From Candidatus Peregrinibacteria bacterium (lineage in GTDB: Bacteria > Patescibacteriota > Gracilibacteria > UBA1369 > LOWO2-01-FULL-3), in the NCBI GenBank assembly GCA_018655275.1, contig JABIJZ010000002.1:62001-126000 (forward strand): a DNA stretch of 64,000 nucleotides, written 5' to 3'. The notes under the pieces are model-generated. The model ran no database searches and had not been told where the DNA came from. It saw only the letters and a program-made list of their open reading frames with translations. The stretch's first letter is position 1. Each line of letters starts with the position of its first letter. The translations under genes were made by a program, and so were the position numbers. Shown piece after piece: positions 24,912-33,893 of this stretch.

Positions 24912-25664
24912 ATGATATCCTCCCTCCTCCAACAATACGCATCATTGCTCGAAGACGTCGACGCTCATTTCACAAAAGCAATCCGAGAAATCCCCAAAAT
25001 CCCCTGCAAAAAATCTTGCTGCGATTGTTGCAAACAGCTCTTTCCGCTTTCAATGATCGAGGCATACTACATCAACGAAGGTTTCAAAAACCTCCCAAGA
25101 AAAGAACGCCGCGAGCTTGAACGAGAAGCAAAAAAACAACAAGAAAGAATCGAAAAAGAAATCAACCCAAAGCAATACAAAACTCTCAACGCAGACCTCA
25201 ACGAAATCGCAGAAAAACGAAACAACTTTACAAAAGCCCTACAATCAACAAAAATTCATTGCCCACTCCTAGACAAAAAAGGCCTGTGCCAGTTATACGA
25301 ACACCGAAACCACGATTGCCGAATCCACGGTGGAAGTTTCGACGAATCATCAAACGAAATAGTCGGATGCTTCAGACACAAAGACCTTTTCTCAAACCCA
25401 GAATCAAAACAAAAATTCAAAACCCACGCAATCCCATCAGGACACAGATACAAAGAAAAAAACAAACTCGACTCCCTCCTAATAACCCACTTAGCAAACA
25501 ACGAAGCCCTCACCAAAACAATCTATATCACCACCCCATACATCGCATTTTTAAAAGATTTCGCAGAAGTTGATTGGAAGAATTTTTTCTACGAAAAAAT
25601 TCCTGCAGCCTCACAAACTCAAAACAACAATACTTTTTCTCTCATCATCGACACCACCCACTAA
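24912..25664 (+). CDS. YkgJ-family Cys-cluster protein
   Basis: 250 aa. N-terminal I-P-C-K-K-S-C-C-D-C-C-K-Q-L-F-P-L-S (four or more Cys), a coiled helix rich in Glu/Lys (residues about 55-110), then H-C-P-L-L-D-K-K-G-L-C-Q-L-Y-E-H-R-N-H-D-C-R-I-H-G, which is the C-P-F-L...C-x-I-Y-x-x-R-P-x-x-C-R signature of the YkgJ putative Zn/Fe-S family. A further Cys is in I-V-G-C-F-R-H. Function of the family is unproven. Its last codons run to the base before the FtsQ-like start (0-nt gap). Two shorter relatives sit in the Cys-rich locus. Confidence 0.75.
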   Translation: MISSLLQQYASLLEDVDAHFTKAIREIPKIPCKKSCCDCCKQLFPLSMIEAYYINEGFKNLPRKERRELEREAKKQQERIEKEINPKQYKTLNADLNEIAEKRNNFTKALQSTKIHCPLLDKKGLCQLYEHRNHDCRIHGGSFDESSNEIVGCFRHKDLFSNPESKQKFKTHAIPSGHRYKEKNKLDSLLITHLANNEALTKTIYITTPYIAFLKDFAEVDWKNFFYEKIPAASQTQNNNTFSLIIDTTH

Positions 25665-26597
25665 ATGTTCAAAAAAAGAAAATTATCAATAAATAAAAAA
25701 CGCAGCCTTCACTACGGCCGAAGCCCTTCGCAAAGCCCATCAGTGATCCGTTCACGCAACAAAAAAATCTTGAGGACAGTAGGCCCAACAAACTTCCACA
25801 CAAGAAAAAACAAGAAGCCAGTAGTCAAAAGCCTCCGCGAACGAATCCCAAAAAGAATAAAGCTCATCACAAAAGTAGCAATTGCCACCATCCTAGTCGT
25901 AGCTTTCGTAAGAACGTTCTTTTTCTCAAGCTATTTCTTGGTTGAAAACATCGTCATCGAATCAGAAGACCAAACCGCAACTCAAATCAGCAACAACATC
26001 ATAAGCGATTTGAGAGAATACAAAGGCGAAAACATTTTCGGAATAGACGAACCTGAAATCATCGAAAAAATTCAAACAAAATATCCAGAAATCGAAGCCC
26101 TAAAAATAGATACAGACTGGCCAGACACAATCACAGTCTCATTCCAACAATTCCCACCAGCAGCAAACATCACAAACCTCACCGAAGAATCAAACAAAAA
26201 ATTCATAGTAAACACAGTCGGATACATCATCGCTCAAGACATAGACAACCCCCTCCTTCCATACATCAAAATCAAATCCGAAACCCAATTCAACACTGAA
26301 GCCCCAATCATCAGCCCAAAAACACTCGAGTACATCCTCGGTTCCATCAATTACTTCAAAGAGAAATTTGGAATGGCAATCATAGAAACTGAATACAAAC
26401 TCACCCCAAGAGAAGTCCACCTCAGAACCGAAAGATACTTCTACATCTGGCTAGACGCCCAAAAACCATACGAAAACCAACTCAAAAAACTAAAAAAAGC
26501 CCTCGTCAAACTCGACATATACAATGAAAACCTAGAATACATCGATTTACGAATTACCGGCGAAAGTGGCGAAAAAATCATCTACAAACGCAAATAA
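25665..26597 (+). CDS. FtsQ/DivIB-like cell-division protein
   Basis: 310 aa: a long basic cytosolic N-terminus (1-68), one membrane helix (about 69-90, I-A-T-I-L-V-V-A-F-V-R), then a POTRA-like region beginning F-L-V-E-N-I-V-I-E-S with N-I-F-G-I-D-E-P-E-I-I-E-K-I-Q and P-E-I-E-A-L-K-I-D-T-D-W-P-D-T-I-T-V, the usual FtsQ order. Then a beta region with N-T-V-G-Y-I-I-A and I-D-L-R-I. In classic FtsQ this protein links FtsB/FtsL at the division site. It begins immediately after the YkgJ gene. Confidence 0.7.
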   Translation: MFKKRKLSINKKRSLHYGRSPSQSPSVIRSRNKKILRTVGPTNFHTRKNKKPVVKSLRERIPKRIKLITKVAIATILVVAFVRTFFFSSYFLVENIVIESEDQTATQISNNIISDLREYKGENIFGIDEPEIIEKIQTKYPEIEALKIDTDWPDTITVSFQQFPPAANITNLTEESNKKFIVNTVGYIIAQDIDNPLLPYIKIKSETQFNTEAPIISPKTLEYILGSINYFKEKFGMAIIETEYKLTPREVHLRTERYFYIWLDAQKPYENQLKKLKKALVKLDIYNENLEYIDLRITGESGEKIIYKRK

Positions 26598-26637
26598 CCA
26601 CACAAAACATTCCCCTTAAAAAGTCAACCCTACTGGA

Positions 26638-26666
26638 TTTATTTCAGTCCTGTTTTTTGGTATAAT
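26638..26666 (+). promoter_or_regulatory. Promoter for gene at 26707
   Basis: TTTATT (26638-26643), a 17-nt spacer and a perfect TATAAT (26661-26666), 40 nt before the ATG. Confidence 0.5.
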
Positions 26667-26706
26667 TATCAACGAAATTAGAAAATAAAAATAAATAAAA
26701 AATCAT

Positions 26707-27276
26707 ATGTCTGACAACTCAAAACTAGTTTTAATTAAAGAAGCTTTGGACACAGCAGAGGCTGGTTTGTTGAAAGCAAAACAACTTTTCAAAGAATTAT
26801 CAGGCGACGAACTCGACACACCTTTTGCAAAAAAAGCAGATCGAATCTCTTCAGCTCCATCAGAGAGCACAAACGAAGAAAACGTTGTTGAAGGAATCTT
26901 CGACGGAGAAAAAATGATCGATAAAGGAGAAAAAACATATCCCGTTCCTGCAAACTACGCATCAAAATCGAAACTAATCCCAGGAGACGCCCTCAAATTA
27001 ACAATCAACGACGACGGCTCATTCGTATACAAACAAATAGGCCCAGTAGATCGAAAACAAGTCATAGGAACTCTCACATACGAAGACGGAGACTACAAAG
27101 TGATAACAAAAACAAAAGCATACAAAGTCCTTTTAGCTTCAGTCACCTACTACAAAGGTGAAATCGGAGACAAAGTCACCCTGATAATCCCAGAGAAAGA
27201 AGCTTCAGACTGGGGTTCAATCGACAACGTCCTTCCAAGAGACGCAACAGATATGGACACAACAGGTGAATTTTAG
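26707..27276 (+). CDS. Conserved-looking protein, unknown function
   Basis: 189 aa, soluble, acidic. Residues 1-35 form a helix (L-I-K-E-A-L-D-T-A-E-A-G-L-L-K-A-K-Q-L-F), then a linker, then a beta-rich region starting V-V-E-G-I-F-D-G-E-K-M-I with Y-P-V-P-A-N-Y-A-S-K-S-K-L-I-P-G-D-A-L-K-L, which reads like an OB- or barrel-type fold. No family assigned with confidence. It stands alone behind its own promoter, 14 nt before dus. Confidence 0.6.
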   Translation: MSDNSKLVLIKEALDTAEAGLLKAKQLFKELSGDELDTPFAKKADRISSAPSESTNEENVVEGIFDGEKMIDKGEKTYPVPANYASKSKLIPGDALKLTINDDGSFVYKQIGPVDRKQVIGTLTYEDGDYKVITKTKAYKVLLASVTYYKGEIGDKVTLIIPEKEASDWGSIDNVLPRDATDMDTTGEF

Positions 27277-27290
27277 TATACAATACGCCC

Positions 27291-28253
27291 ATGACTGCAT
27301 TTTCATGGGAAAAACTTGAAAAACCTATTGTGTGTCTCGCCCCAATGGCAGGCTACACAGATTCTGCATACCGACAAATCGTAAAAAGTATTGCCCCGGA
27401 AACAATCTGCTTTTCAGAACTAACTTCCATCAACGCCATCGGACACAATTCACAGAAGACCGAGGAAATGCTTAAATTTGCAGAGATAGAGCAACCACTC
27501 ATCATCCAATTATTTGGCAAAGACCCCGACTTCTTCGTAAAAGCCGGCAAAAAACTAGAACACCTAAAAGTCTCAGGAATAGACATCAACATGGGCTGCC
27601 CCGCAAAAAAAGTCGTATGCTCAGAATACGGCTCAGCTTTGCTAAACAATCCACAACTCGCAGGAGAAATCGTCAACAAACTCAGCAAAGCCATCAAAAT
27701 CCCCGTCTCAGTAAAAATGCGAATAGGCTACAAAACATACGATGAACAAAAATTCACAGAATTTGTAAAAATCCTCGAACAAGCAGGCGCACAAGCCATA
27801 ACAATTCATGGAAGAACAACCAAACAAGGGTATTCAGGCGAAGCAGATTGGGCCCCCATCCACCTGGCAAAAACACTCATCAAAATCCCAGTCATAGGAA
27901 ACGGAGACATCGACACCCCAGAAACCGCACAAAAACGCTTGGAAAATCTCGATGGAATAATGATCGGCCGAGCAACCGTAGGCAATCCTTGGCTACTCCG
28001 AGAAATTCACGAGAAACTTCACTCAGAAAAACCAACCAAATCACCAGAAACACTCGAACAAAAACTCCCAACCATAAAAAAACACCTCCACCTCGCTATC
28101 AAAACCTACGGAGAAAAAATCGGCATCCTGGAAATGCGCAAACATTTAGCAGGTTACATCTCCTCTATTCCAGGTGCAAAAAGCCTCCGCGTGAAGTTGA
28201 TGCAAGCTCCGTCAGAAGAGGAGGTTTTGAAAATTCTCGGGGATTTTCTTTAA
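27291..28253 (+). CDS. dus: tRNA-dihydrouridine synthase
   Basis: 320 aa, flavin-dependent reduction of uridine in the tRNA D-loop. TIM-barrel signatures: V-C-L-A-P-M-A-G-Y-T-D at the N-terminus, Q-L-F-G-K-D-P, I-D-I-N-M-G-C-P-A-K-K-V (catalytic Cys), V-K-M-R-I-G-Y, I-T-I-H-G-R-T-T-K-Q-G-Y-S-G-E-A-D-W, P-V-I-G-N-G-D-I, and G-I-M-I-G-R-A-T-V-G-N-P-W. Closest to the DusB branch by G-R-T-x-x-Q-x-Y-x-G-x-A-D-W. Downstream is a C-rich gap with copy 2 of the dispersed element. Confidence 0.92.
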   Translation: MTAFSWEKLEKPIVCLAPMAGYTDSAYRQIVKSIAPETICFSELTSINAIGHNSQKTEEMLKFAEIEQPLIIQLFGKDPDFFVKAGKKLEHLKVSGIDINMGCPAKKVVCSEYGSALLNNPQLAGEIVNKLSKAIKIPVSVKMRIGYKTYDEQKFTEFVKILEQAGAQAITIHGRTTKQGYSGEADWAPIHLAKTLIKIPVIGNGDIDTPETAQKRLENLDGIMIGRATVGNPWLLREIHEKLHSEKPTKSPETLEQKLPTIKKHLHLAIKTYGEKIGILEMRKHLAGYISSIPGAKSLRVKLMQAPSEEEVLKILGDFL

Positions 28254-28269
28254 ATTCCAAACATACCTT

Positions 28270-28330
28270 TCCCGAACCAGGGGGTTTTTTAACTATTGTC
28301 CAGACCTACCGGGACACTTACCCCCACCCC
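28270..28330. repeat. Dispersed CCGGACAA element, copy 2 (degenerate)
   Basis: CCCGAACCA, a GGGGG run and AACTATTGTCC keep the order and offset (19 nt from first box to AACTATTG) of copies 1 and 3, but the second CCGGACAA is reduced to CCGGGACA-like. The rest of the gap to 28475 is C-rich with further ACTAT fragments; no ORF is seen. Confidence 0.55.
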
Positions 28331-28474
28331 AATAGTCCCACCCCTTACACCAACTATCAGACATCAAACCCGATAGTCACTTAACGCACCCCCACTATCG
28401 AGGTCCAACCAACCAAAACCCCCCCCCAACCTTTAGGACAACACATTCCCACCCCATCACCCCCTCTTTCACCC

Positions 28475-28503
28475 TTGTCCCAAACCTGTTTTTGTGATAT
28501 AAT
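28475..28503 (+). promoter_or_regulatory. Promoter for pilT
   Basis: TTGTCC (28475-28480), a 17-nt spacer and TATAAT (28498-28503). It supports ATG 28530 as the start rather than the TTG at 28503, which lies in the -10 box. Confidence 0.6.
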
Positions 28504-28529
28504 TGTTTGATATTAAAAATAAAAAAAAC

Positions 28530-29573
28530 ATGTATAAACTCGATAAAATCTTAAGGACCGCAGTGAAGTACAAAGCTTCCGATCTTTTTCTTTCTACAGG
28601 CGCAAAACCTGCATTGAGAATCAACGGAGAAATCATAATCATCGAAGATCATGATGTTCTGACAAAAAAAATCGCTGAAGATTATTTACTAGAAACCCTC
28701 AACGACAAACAGAAAAAAACCTTCGAACAAACCTTAGACATCGATTTTTCCCTCAATATTGAGGATATCGCAAGATTCAGAGTCAACATGTTCGTACAAA
28801 GACGAGGAATTTCTGCAGCTTTCAGGTTAATTCCTGAAATGGTAGTAAGTCTCGATGAACTTGGAATGCCACCTCAAATGAAGAGATTAACAAAATACAA
28901 GAAAGGCCTCGTAATTGTAACAGGTCCAACCGGATCAGGTAAATCGACTACCGCAGCAGCCCTTCTCAACGAAGTAAATCAAAACGAAAAGAAACATATA
29001 GTTACAGTTGAAGACCCTATCGAGTTCGTTCACAAAAACCAAAAATCAATCATAGAACAAAGAGAAGTTGGAATTCATACAATGAGCTTTCAAAAAGCAC
29101 TAAAATCATCTCTCCGAGAAAATGCAGACATAGTTATGATCGGAGAAATGCGAGACTTGGAAACAATGCAATTAGCAATCACAGCAGCAGAGACAGGACA
29201 GCTAGTGATAGCCACTATGCACACATCAGGAGCAGCAAATTCAATCAATAGAATCGTCGACTCATTTCCATTTGAACAACAAAATCAAGTACGAGCACAG
29301 CTATCAGAAAGTCTGCTCGCAGTCGTATGGCAAAATCTATTGAAAACAAAAGACAACAAAGGCCGAGTTGCAGCTCTCGAAATCATGTTCAACAACAATG
29401 CAATCGCAAACATGATTCGAAAACAATCAACTCATCAAGTAGATTCAGTCATTGAAACTTCAACAAAAGAAGGCATGCAAACAATGAAAAAAGCAGTCAC
29501 AGACCTGTTCCACGGCGGACTCATTACAGAGGAAGCAGCATTGGAAAATATCCCGCGACAATCAGAGATCTAA
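28530..29573 (+). CDS. pilT: Type IV pilus retraction ATPase PilT
   Basis: About 347 aa from ATG 28530 (MYKLDKIL). Hexameric ATPase that drives pilus retraction. Motifs: A-S-D-L-F-L-S-T-G near the N-terminus, GPTGSGKST (Walker A), V-T-V-E-D-P-I-E-F-V-H, V-M-I-G-E-M-R-D-L-E-T (Walker B region), A-A-E-T-G-Q-L-V (AIRAGH-type position in PilT) and A-T-M-H-T-S-G-A. Unusually it leads a run of five T4SS-pilin-like genes rather than the type IV pilus operon, which lies at 33992-39350. Confidence 0.92.
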   Translation: MYKLDKILRTAVKYKASDLFLSTGAKPALRINGEIIIIEDHDVLTKKIAEDYLLETLNDKQKKTFEQTLDIDFSLNIEDIARFRVNMFVQRRGISAAFRLIPEMVVSLDELGMPPQMKRLTKYKKGLVIVTGPTGSGKSTTAAALLNEVNQNEKKHIVTVEDPIEFVHKNQKSIIEQREVGIHTMSFQKALKSSLRENADIVMIGEMRDLETMQLAITAAETGQLVIATMHTSGAANSINRIVDSFPFEQQNQVRAQLSESLLAVVWQNLLKTKDNKGRVAALEIMFNNNAIANMIRKQSTHQVDSVIETSTKEGMQTMKKAVTDLFHGGLITEEAALENIPRQSEI

Positions 29574-29583
29574 CCCAATCGCC

Positions 29584-30078
29584 ATGCCCAAAACACTTAT
29601 AAAATTAGTATCGGTGCTCATTACAGCTAGCGTTCTTTTGGGAACTCAAATCATGGTCACAGCAAACGCTGACGATGCTCCAGCCGTAAACAACCAAAGA
29701 CTAGAAGAATTGACCTTCCCAGTAAGAGAAGTGCTTAAACTCCCTGGAGACCAACAATCTCAAAATTATTTTCAAGAAATACCAAGAAAAGAAGATGGAA
29801 CAATAGACAAAGAAGCTTTAGCCGCAAATCCAAATATCACGCAATTTCCAGTAATAACTTTCATACTAGACATCATAAATTTATTGGTTCGGGTCGCTGG
29901 AACAGCAGCAGTATTAATGCTAATCGTAACAGGTCTCGTCATGATGTTCACTCAAGGCGAACAAAACATCATCGAAAAAGCCAAACAAATGTTCCTGTAT
30001 GAAATCATCGGAATATTGGTTGTTTTCGTGTCTTACGTTCTCGTAACAATAGTTCAAAGCATATTCACAAACGTTTAA
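29584..30078 (+). CDS. T4SS-pilin-like membrane protein 1
   Basis: 164 aa. Signal peptide at residues 1-29 (hydrophobic core L-V-S-V-L-I-T-A-S-V-L-L-G, cleavage near A-N-A-D), a polar segment, then two membrane helices (about 88-115 and 130-160) joined by a short charged loop T-Q-G-E-Q-N-I-I-E-K-A-K. This helix-loop-helix with K/A-K is the shared pattern of all five genes in the run and resembles the VirB2/TrbC-type or CPR T4SS pilin family. Subunit of a pilus or channel (inference from family). Ten nt after pilT. Confidence 0.7.
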   Translation: MPKTLIKLVSVLITASVLLGTQIMVTANADDAPAVNNQRLEELTFPVREVLKLPGDQQSQNYFQEIPRKEDGTIDKEALAANPNITQFPVITFILDIINLLVRVAGTAAVLMLIVTGLVMMFTQGEQNIIEKAKQMFLYEIIGILVVFVSYVLVTIVQSIFTNV

Positions 30079-30086
30079 TAAAAATA

Positions 30087-30992
30087 ATGAAAATATTGAA
30101 ATTCCTCACAATCAGCCTGATATTAATAGGATCTCTAACACCTTTGACACTAACTGCATTCGCAGCAGCAGACGAAACACCAGCAGCCCCTACAAATTGC
30201 GGCAGTTTAAAAACAACCGAAGCAGCAACAGCAAAATTAGAAGAAGACGTGTTCAAACAAAGCCCTTTGAAAATCCAACAATGTATAAAAGAAGTCAGAG
30301 CACTAGAAAATGCTTGCCCTCCAACCGACGACTTATGCAAAACCACCAAAACTGAAATCATAGACATACTCGAAAGCGGACTTCTTGCTTTATCAACCAG
30401 AGAATCCACACAAGCACTAGCAGAAACAGTCGGATTCCCAATAGACGCAGCAGCAGGAGATTCCTGTATAGAAGATGATGACAAGGACAAAATATGGGTA
30501 ATCGTCCAAGAAGGCCTAGAGGAAGAAATCCCAGAAGGACAATCAAACATCAGAAACTGCATCAGAAACACATACTGTGTAGAAAGAGAAACAAGCGCAG
30601 GCCTCGAATGTATAACCTACGACACACAAGAACAACACTGTTCAGGCCTACCTATAGAATACAAAGACTTTGACGGAGTACAATTCCCAACATTGGGAGA
30701 CAAAAGAGTCTCAATAAGCTGTAAACCAATCCAAGTATACTTCGGAGAATCAGGAATAGACCTACTCTACACATACATCGGATCAATATACAGATGGGCA
30801 GCCAGCGTGGTCGGAATTATAGCCGTACTCGTCCTAGTTATCTCAGGCATCCAAATTTCAGCAGCAGCAGGAGATCAACAAGCATTAACAAGCGCAAAAA
30901 CAAGAATTTTCCAATCGCTATCAGGACTAGCAATTCTATTCTTATCAGCGATCATTCTTTACACAATCAATCCAACTTTCTTCGTAAACTAA
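30087..30992 (+). CDS. T4SS-pilin-like membrane protein 2, with large extracellular domain
   Basis: 301 aa, the longest of the run. Signal peptide (1-27), then an extracytoplasmic region of about 200 residues with ten or so cysteines (L-E-N-A-C-P-P-T-D-D-L-C, I-R-N-C-I-R-N-T-Y-C-V) that could form disulfides, then the conserved two helices (about 232-255 and 275-295) with the loop A-A-A-G-D-Q-Q-A-L-T-S-A-K. It could be an adhesive or tip subunit (inference). Confidence 0.65.
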   Translation: MKILKFLTISLILIGSLTPLTLTAFAAADETPAAPTNCGSLKTTEAATAKLEEDVFKQSPLKIQQCIKEVRALENACPPTDDLCKTTKTEIIDILESGLLALSTRESTQALAETVGFPIDAAAGDSCIEDDDKDKIWVIVQEGLEEEIPEGQSNIRNCIRNTYCVERETSAGLECITYDTQEQHCSGLPIEYKDFDGVQFPTLGDKRVSISCKPIQVYFGESGIDLLYTYIGSIYRWAASVVGIIAVLVLVISGIQISAAAGDQQALTSAKTRIFQSLSGLAILFLSAIILYTINPTFFVN

Positions 30993-31002
30993 AACAACAG
31001 AA

Positions 31003-31422
31003 ATGAAAAAATTTGTAGCATACATCACGATAGCAATACTAATACTTGGACTAGGCGCAAGCATATATACAGCAAACGCTGAAGCACCTGCAACATTCGG
31101 AGAACAACTCCAAGGAATATTAACAACTCCAAAGCCAAACACACTTCCCGGCCCAACAGTAAACAGTCAAGAAACAGCCGGAAAAGTAAATGAATGGTTA
31201 GCAGAAAGAGTATTACCCAAATGGACAGTCGGAATGGTAGCTTTCGTAGCAGTACTTTCCTTCGCAATGTTGATAGTCAGTGGAGTAAGATTCCTCACTG
31301 CATACGGAAACGAAGAAGCCGCAACATCTGCAAGAAAAATGATCATATGGTCATTAGCAGGTCTACTCTTGGCATTATTCTCGTATACAATTGTATCAAT
31401 CATCACAAGCATCCAATTTTAA
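31003..31422 (+). CDS. T4SS-pilin-like membrane protein 3
   Basis: 139 aa. Signal peptide (1-26, ending T-A-N-A-E-A), a Pro/Thr-rich linker, then two membrane helices (about 72-95 and 110-135) around the loop T-A-Y-G-N-E-E-A-A-T-S-A-R-K. The same two-helix pattern as its neighbours. Start ATG 31003, 10 nt after the previous stop. Confidence 0.7.
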   Translation: MKKFVAYITIAILILGLGASIYTANAEAPATFGEQLQGILTTPKPNTLPGPTVNSQETAGKVNEWLAERVLPKWTVGMVAFVAVLSFAMLIVSGVRFLTAYGNEEAATSARKMIIWSLAGLLLALFSYTIVSIITSIQF

Positions 31423-31426
31423 ACTT

Positions 31427-31861
31427 ATGAGCAAAACAATAAAAAAACTAGCGACACTCCTAACAATACTATTCGTAAGTATAGTAAGTGCCCCAACAGT
31501 ACTTGCAGTAAATACATCAGAATTGTTGCCGGATTTTCAAGAATATTACGATAAGAAGTCTCCAGGTCTATTCGAAAATGACGCATTCTACAAAAACCTA
31601 AAAAATTACAACCAGCTTCCAGACCCAACTTTCAACGATGTAGTAAACACAGCAATCAAATTCATGCTCTACTTCGCGGGATCATTGGTGGTGATAGGAC
31701 TATTGGTCGTAGGAGTAATGTATTTATCAGGGGCAGCCAACGAGGAAAACGTAAACAAAGCAAAAAAAATTCTCGGATATCTCGGAATAGGAATACTAAT
31801 AATGTCAGTAGCATACGCAGTTGTGTCAGGTATACTACAAATGGGCCAATTTTTTGAATAA
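31427..31861 (+). CDS. T4SS-pilin-like membrane protein 4
   Basis: About 144 aa from ATG 31427 (MSKTIKKLATLL), chosen because the longer frame begins inside the previous gene. Signal peptide with S-A-P-T-V-L-A-V-N, a polar segment rich in Asp and Tyr, then two helices (about 75-98 and 115-140) around the loop S-G-A-A-N-E-E-N-V-N-K-A-K-K-I. Confidence 0.7.
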   Translation: MSKTIKKLATLLTILFVSIVSAPTVLAVNTSELLPDFQEYYDKKSPGLFENDAFYKNLKNYNQLPDPTFNDVVNTAIKFMLYFAGSLVVIGLLVVGVMYLSGAANEENVNKAKKILGYLGIGILIMSVAYAVVSGILQMGQFFE

Positions 31862-31876
31862 AATCCGTACAAAAAT

Positions 31877-32308
31877 ATGAAAAGAACAATACTAAAAATA
31901 GGTGTCATACTAACAATAGCAGCCCTAAGCGGCATACTATTTGCATATGTAGCCCATGCAGCCTACGAAATCCCAGACCAATACGCACCAGACAACATTC
32001 CACTATCAGACTTAGAATACGGTTTCGGCCACGGTGGAGAAAGCGGACTAATTCAAGTCTTCCAAATTCTAGCAGGAGCCTTGCTTTACCTAGCCGCACC
32101 ATTAGCAGTGATAGCGATAGGGATGACTGCATTCAACATGGTTATAAACTCAGGAAGCTCAGAGAAAGTAGAAACAGCAAAAAAACAACTGACTTGGGCT
32201 GTCTTAGGCCTTGTCTTGATAATCCTTTCATACGCAACAATAAAATTCGTCATCGAATTTGTACCTCAAATCTTAGACGAAGTTCCAATAGAAGAAACCG
32301 TGACATAA
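31877..32308 (+). CDS. T4SS-pilin-like membrane protein 5
   Basis: 143 aa. Signal peptide (1-28, ending A-H-A-A-Y), a short segment with G-F-G-H-G-G-E-S-G-L, then two helices (about 63-88 and 100-130) around the loop N-S-G-S-S-E-K-V-E-T-A-K-K-Q. Last gene of the run; ends 5 nt from the convergent metG stop. No terminator is evident. Confidence 0.7.
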   Translation: MKRTILKIGVILTIAALSGILFAYVAHAAYEIPDQYAPDNIPLSDLEYGFGHGGESGLIQVFQILAGALLYLAAPLAVIAIGMTAFNMVINSGSSEKVETAKKQLTWAVLGLVLIILSYATIKFVIEFVPQILDEVPIEETVT

Positions 32309-32312
32309 GCCA

Positions 32313-33833
32313 CTACTTCTGCTCAATCCTAGGAAACAAAGGATCGCCCTGCAAAATCTTCGTACCGTCTTTGAGAAACCCAAAGTATTTTCCATAACCA
32401 TAATCCCCGTCTTTTAAGCCAAGACTTCTCAAAACCTCTTCAGCCTTCCCAGGAATCACAGGTAACAACATCAAAGCGCTATTACGAAGCATTTCAAGCA
32501 GATTATAAAGCACCGCCTCTAACCCAGCCTTATCAAGCTTAGCAAGCTCCCAAGGCTTCTGGTCTTCCACATATTTATTCGCATAATCAACCAACGAAAT
32601 CGCCTTCTCAATAGCAATTTTCATATTAAAATTATCCATACTTTCTCCGTATTCTTTCCAAAGACCTTCAATCCGCTCCGTCAATTCAGGATTTGCTTCT
32701 TTTCCAGCAACCTTCCCATCCAAATATCTCCCAACCATCATAAGAACTCTATTAACTAAATTCCCAAAATTATTCGCAAGCTCAGAGTTATACAATTCAA
32801 CAAACCGAGACCGGCTAAAATCACCATCATCCCCAGTAGGAATCTCCCTCAACAAATAATATCGCAAAGGATCAACTCCAAACTCATCAACATACTCCAG
32901 AGGATCAACAACATTCCCAAGACTTTTACTCATTTTCTTACCTTCAGAAGTCACAAACCCATGAACATAAATCGCATCAGGCACAGGCAACCCAGCCGAC
33001 AACAACATCCCAATCCAAATCCCCGCATGAAATCTCAAAATATCTTTCCCAATCACGTGAGCCTGAGCAGGCCAAAAATTCTGAAAATCCTTGCTACCCT
33101 TCTCACCTTCACCATACCCAATTCCAGTAATATAGTTCGACAACGCATCACACCACACATACATCACTTGATCCAGATCATCCGGCACATCAATCCCCCA
33201 CGGCAACACATCCTTCGGCCGCGAAAAACTCACATCCCTAAGACCATCATCCCCAATTATATTCAATATCTCGTTCTTCCTAGACTCCGGCAAAACCTGC
33301 AACTTATCTGATTTAATCAAGTCACGAATCTTATTCGAATACTTCGACAATTTGAAAAAATAATTCTCCTCCTCCAAAACTCTAGGCTTCTTGTCATGAT
33401 TCGGACATTTCCCATCCACCAAATCTTTTTCCAAAACAAAAGCCTCACATCCAGAACAATAAAATCCTTTATAAGTTCCTTTATAAATATCACCTTTATC
33501 AACCAACGCTTTCCACAATTTCTGCGCCCCCTCTTTGTGATAATCCGACGTCGTACGAATAAATCCATGATTAGACAAATTCAAATCCTCCCGCAACGAC
33601 TCATATTTCTCCGCATTCTCATCAGCAAAAGCTTGGGTATCCTTCCCAGCCTCCTGAGCAGTCTCATACAGTTTCACTCCATGTTCATCAACCCCAGTCA
33701 AAAAATAAGTCTCATCGCCCTTCATTTCATGATACCTCGCCAAACAATCAGTCTGTATCGCCTCCATCGCAAAACCAATATGTGGCGCCGCATTAACATA
33801 AGGAATCGCAGTTGTTATATAAAATTTCGACAT
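32313..33833 (-). CDS. metG: Methionyl-tRNA synthetase
   Basis: 506 aa class I synthetase. A-A-P-H-I-G-F holds the HIGH-type motif (residues 16-21), G-V-D-E-H-G follows, one Cys pair Y-C-S-G-C-E-A-F with C-P-N-H forms a zinc knuckle, and G-K-K-M-S-K-S-L-G-N-V is the KMSKS loop. The anticodon-binding helical domain ends the protein; the C-terminal tRNA-binding (EMAP-like) domain of longer forms is absent. The 5' gap to the pilus operon carries copy 3 of the dispersed element. Confidence 0.95.
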   Translation of the reverse strand: MSKFYITTAIPYVNAAPHIGFAMEAIQTDCLARYHEMKGDETYFLTGVDEHGVKLYETAQEAGKDTQAFADENAEKYESLREDLNLSNHGFIRTTSDYHKEGAQKLWKALVDKGDIYKGTYKGFYCSGCEAFVLEKDLVDGKCPNHDKKPRVLEEENYFFKLSKYSNKIRDLIKSDKLQVLPESRKNEILNIIGDDGLRDVSFSRPKDVLPWGIDVPDDLDQVMYVWCDALSNYITGIGYGEGEKGSKDFQNFWPAQAHVIGKDILRFHAGIWIGMLLSAGLPVPDAIYVHGFVTSEGKKMSKSLGNVVDPLEYVDEFGVDPLRYYLLREIPTGDDGDFSRSRFVELYNSELANNFGNLVNRVLMMVGRYLDGKVAGKEANPELTERIEGLWKEYGESMDNFNMKIAIEKAISLVDYANKYVEDQKPWELAKLDKAGLEAVLYNLLEMLRNSALMLLPVIPGKAEEVLRSLGLKDGDYGYGKYFGFLKDGTKILQGDPLFPRIEQK

Positions 33834-33893
33834 CTTTTATGGGTTAAAGAACGCCAAAAGCTTACCCGAAAACAAGATCACAGGCAACACCAC

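Noticed and set aside
23603-24913. Longer folC start at 24913
   Set aside because: It would overlap the divergent gene's start at 24912 and its extra residues do not resemble the family; ATG 24838 gives the usual N-terminus.
28254-28529. Small genes or CRISPR-like repeats in the C-rich gap
   Set aside because: No open frame of size with plausible composition and no regular repeat-spacer order; only a decayed copy of the dispersed element and the pilT promoter are seen.
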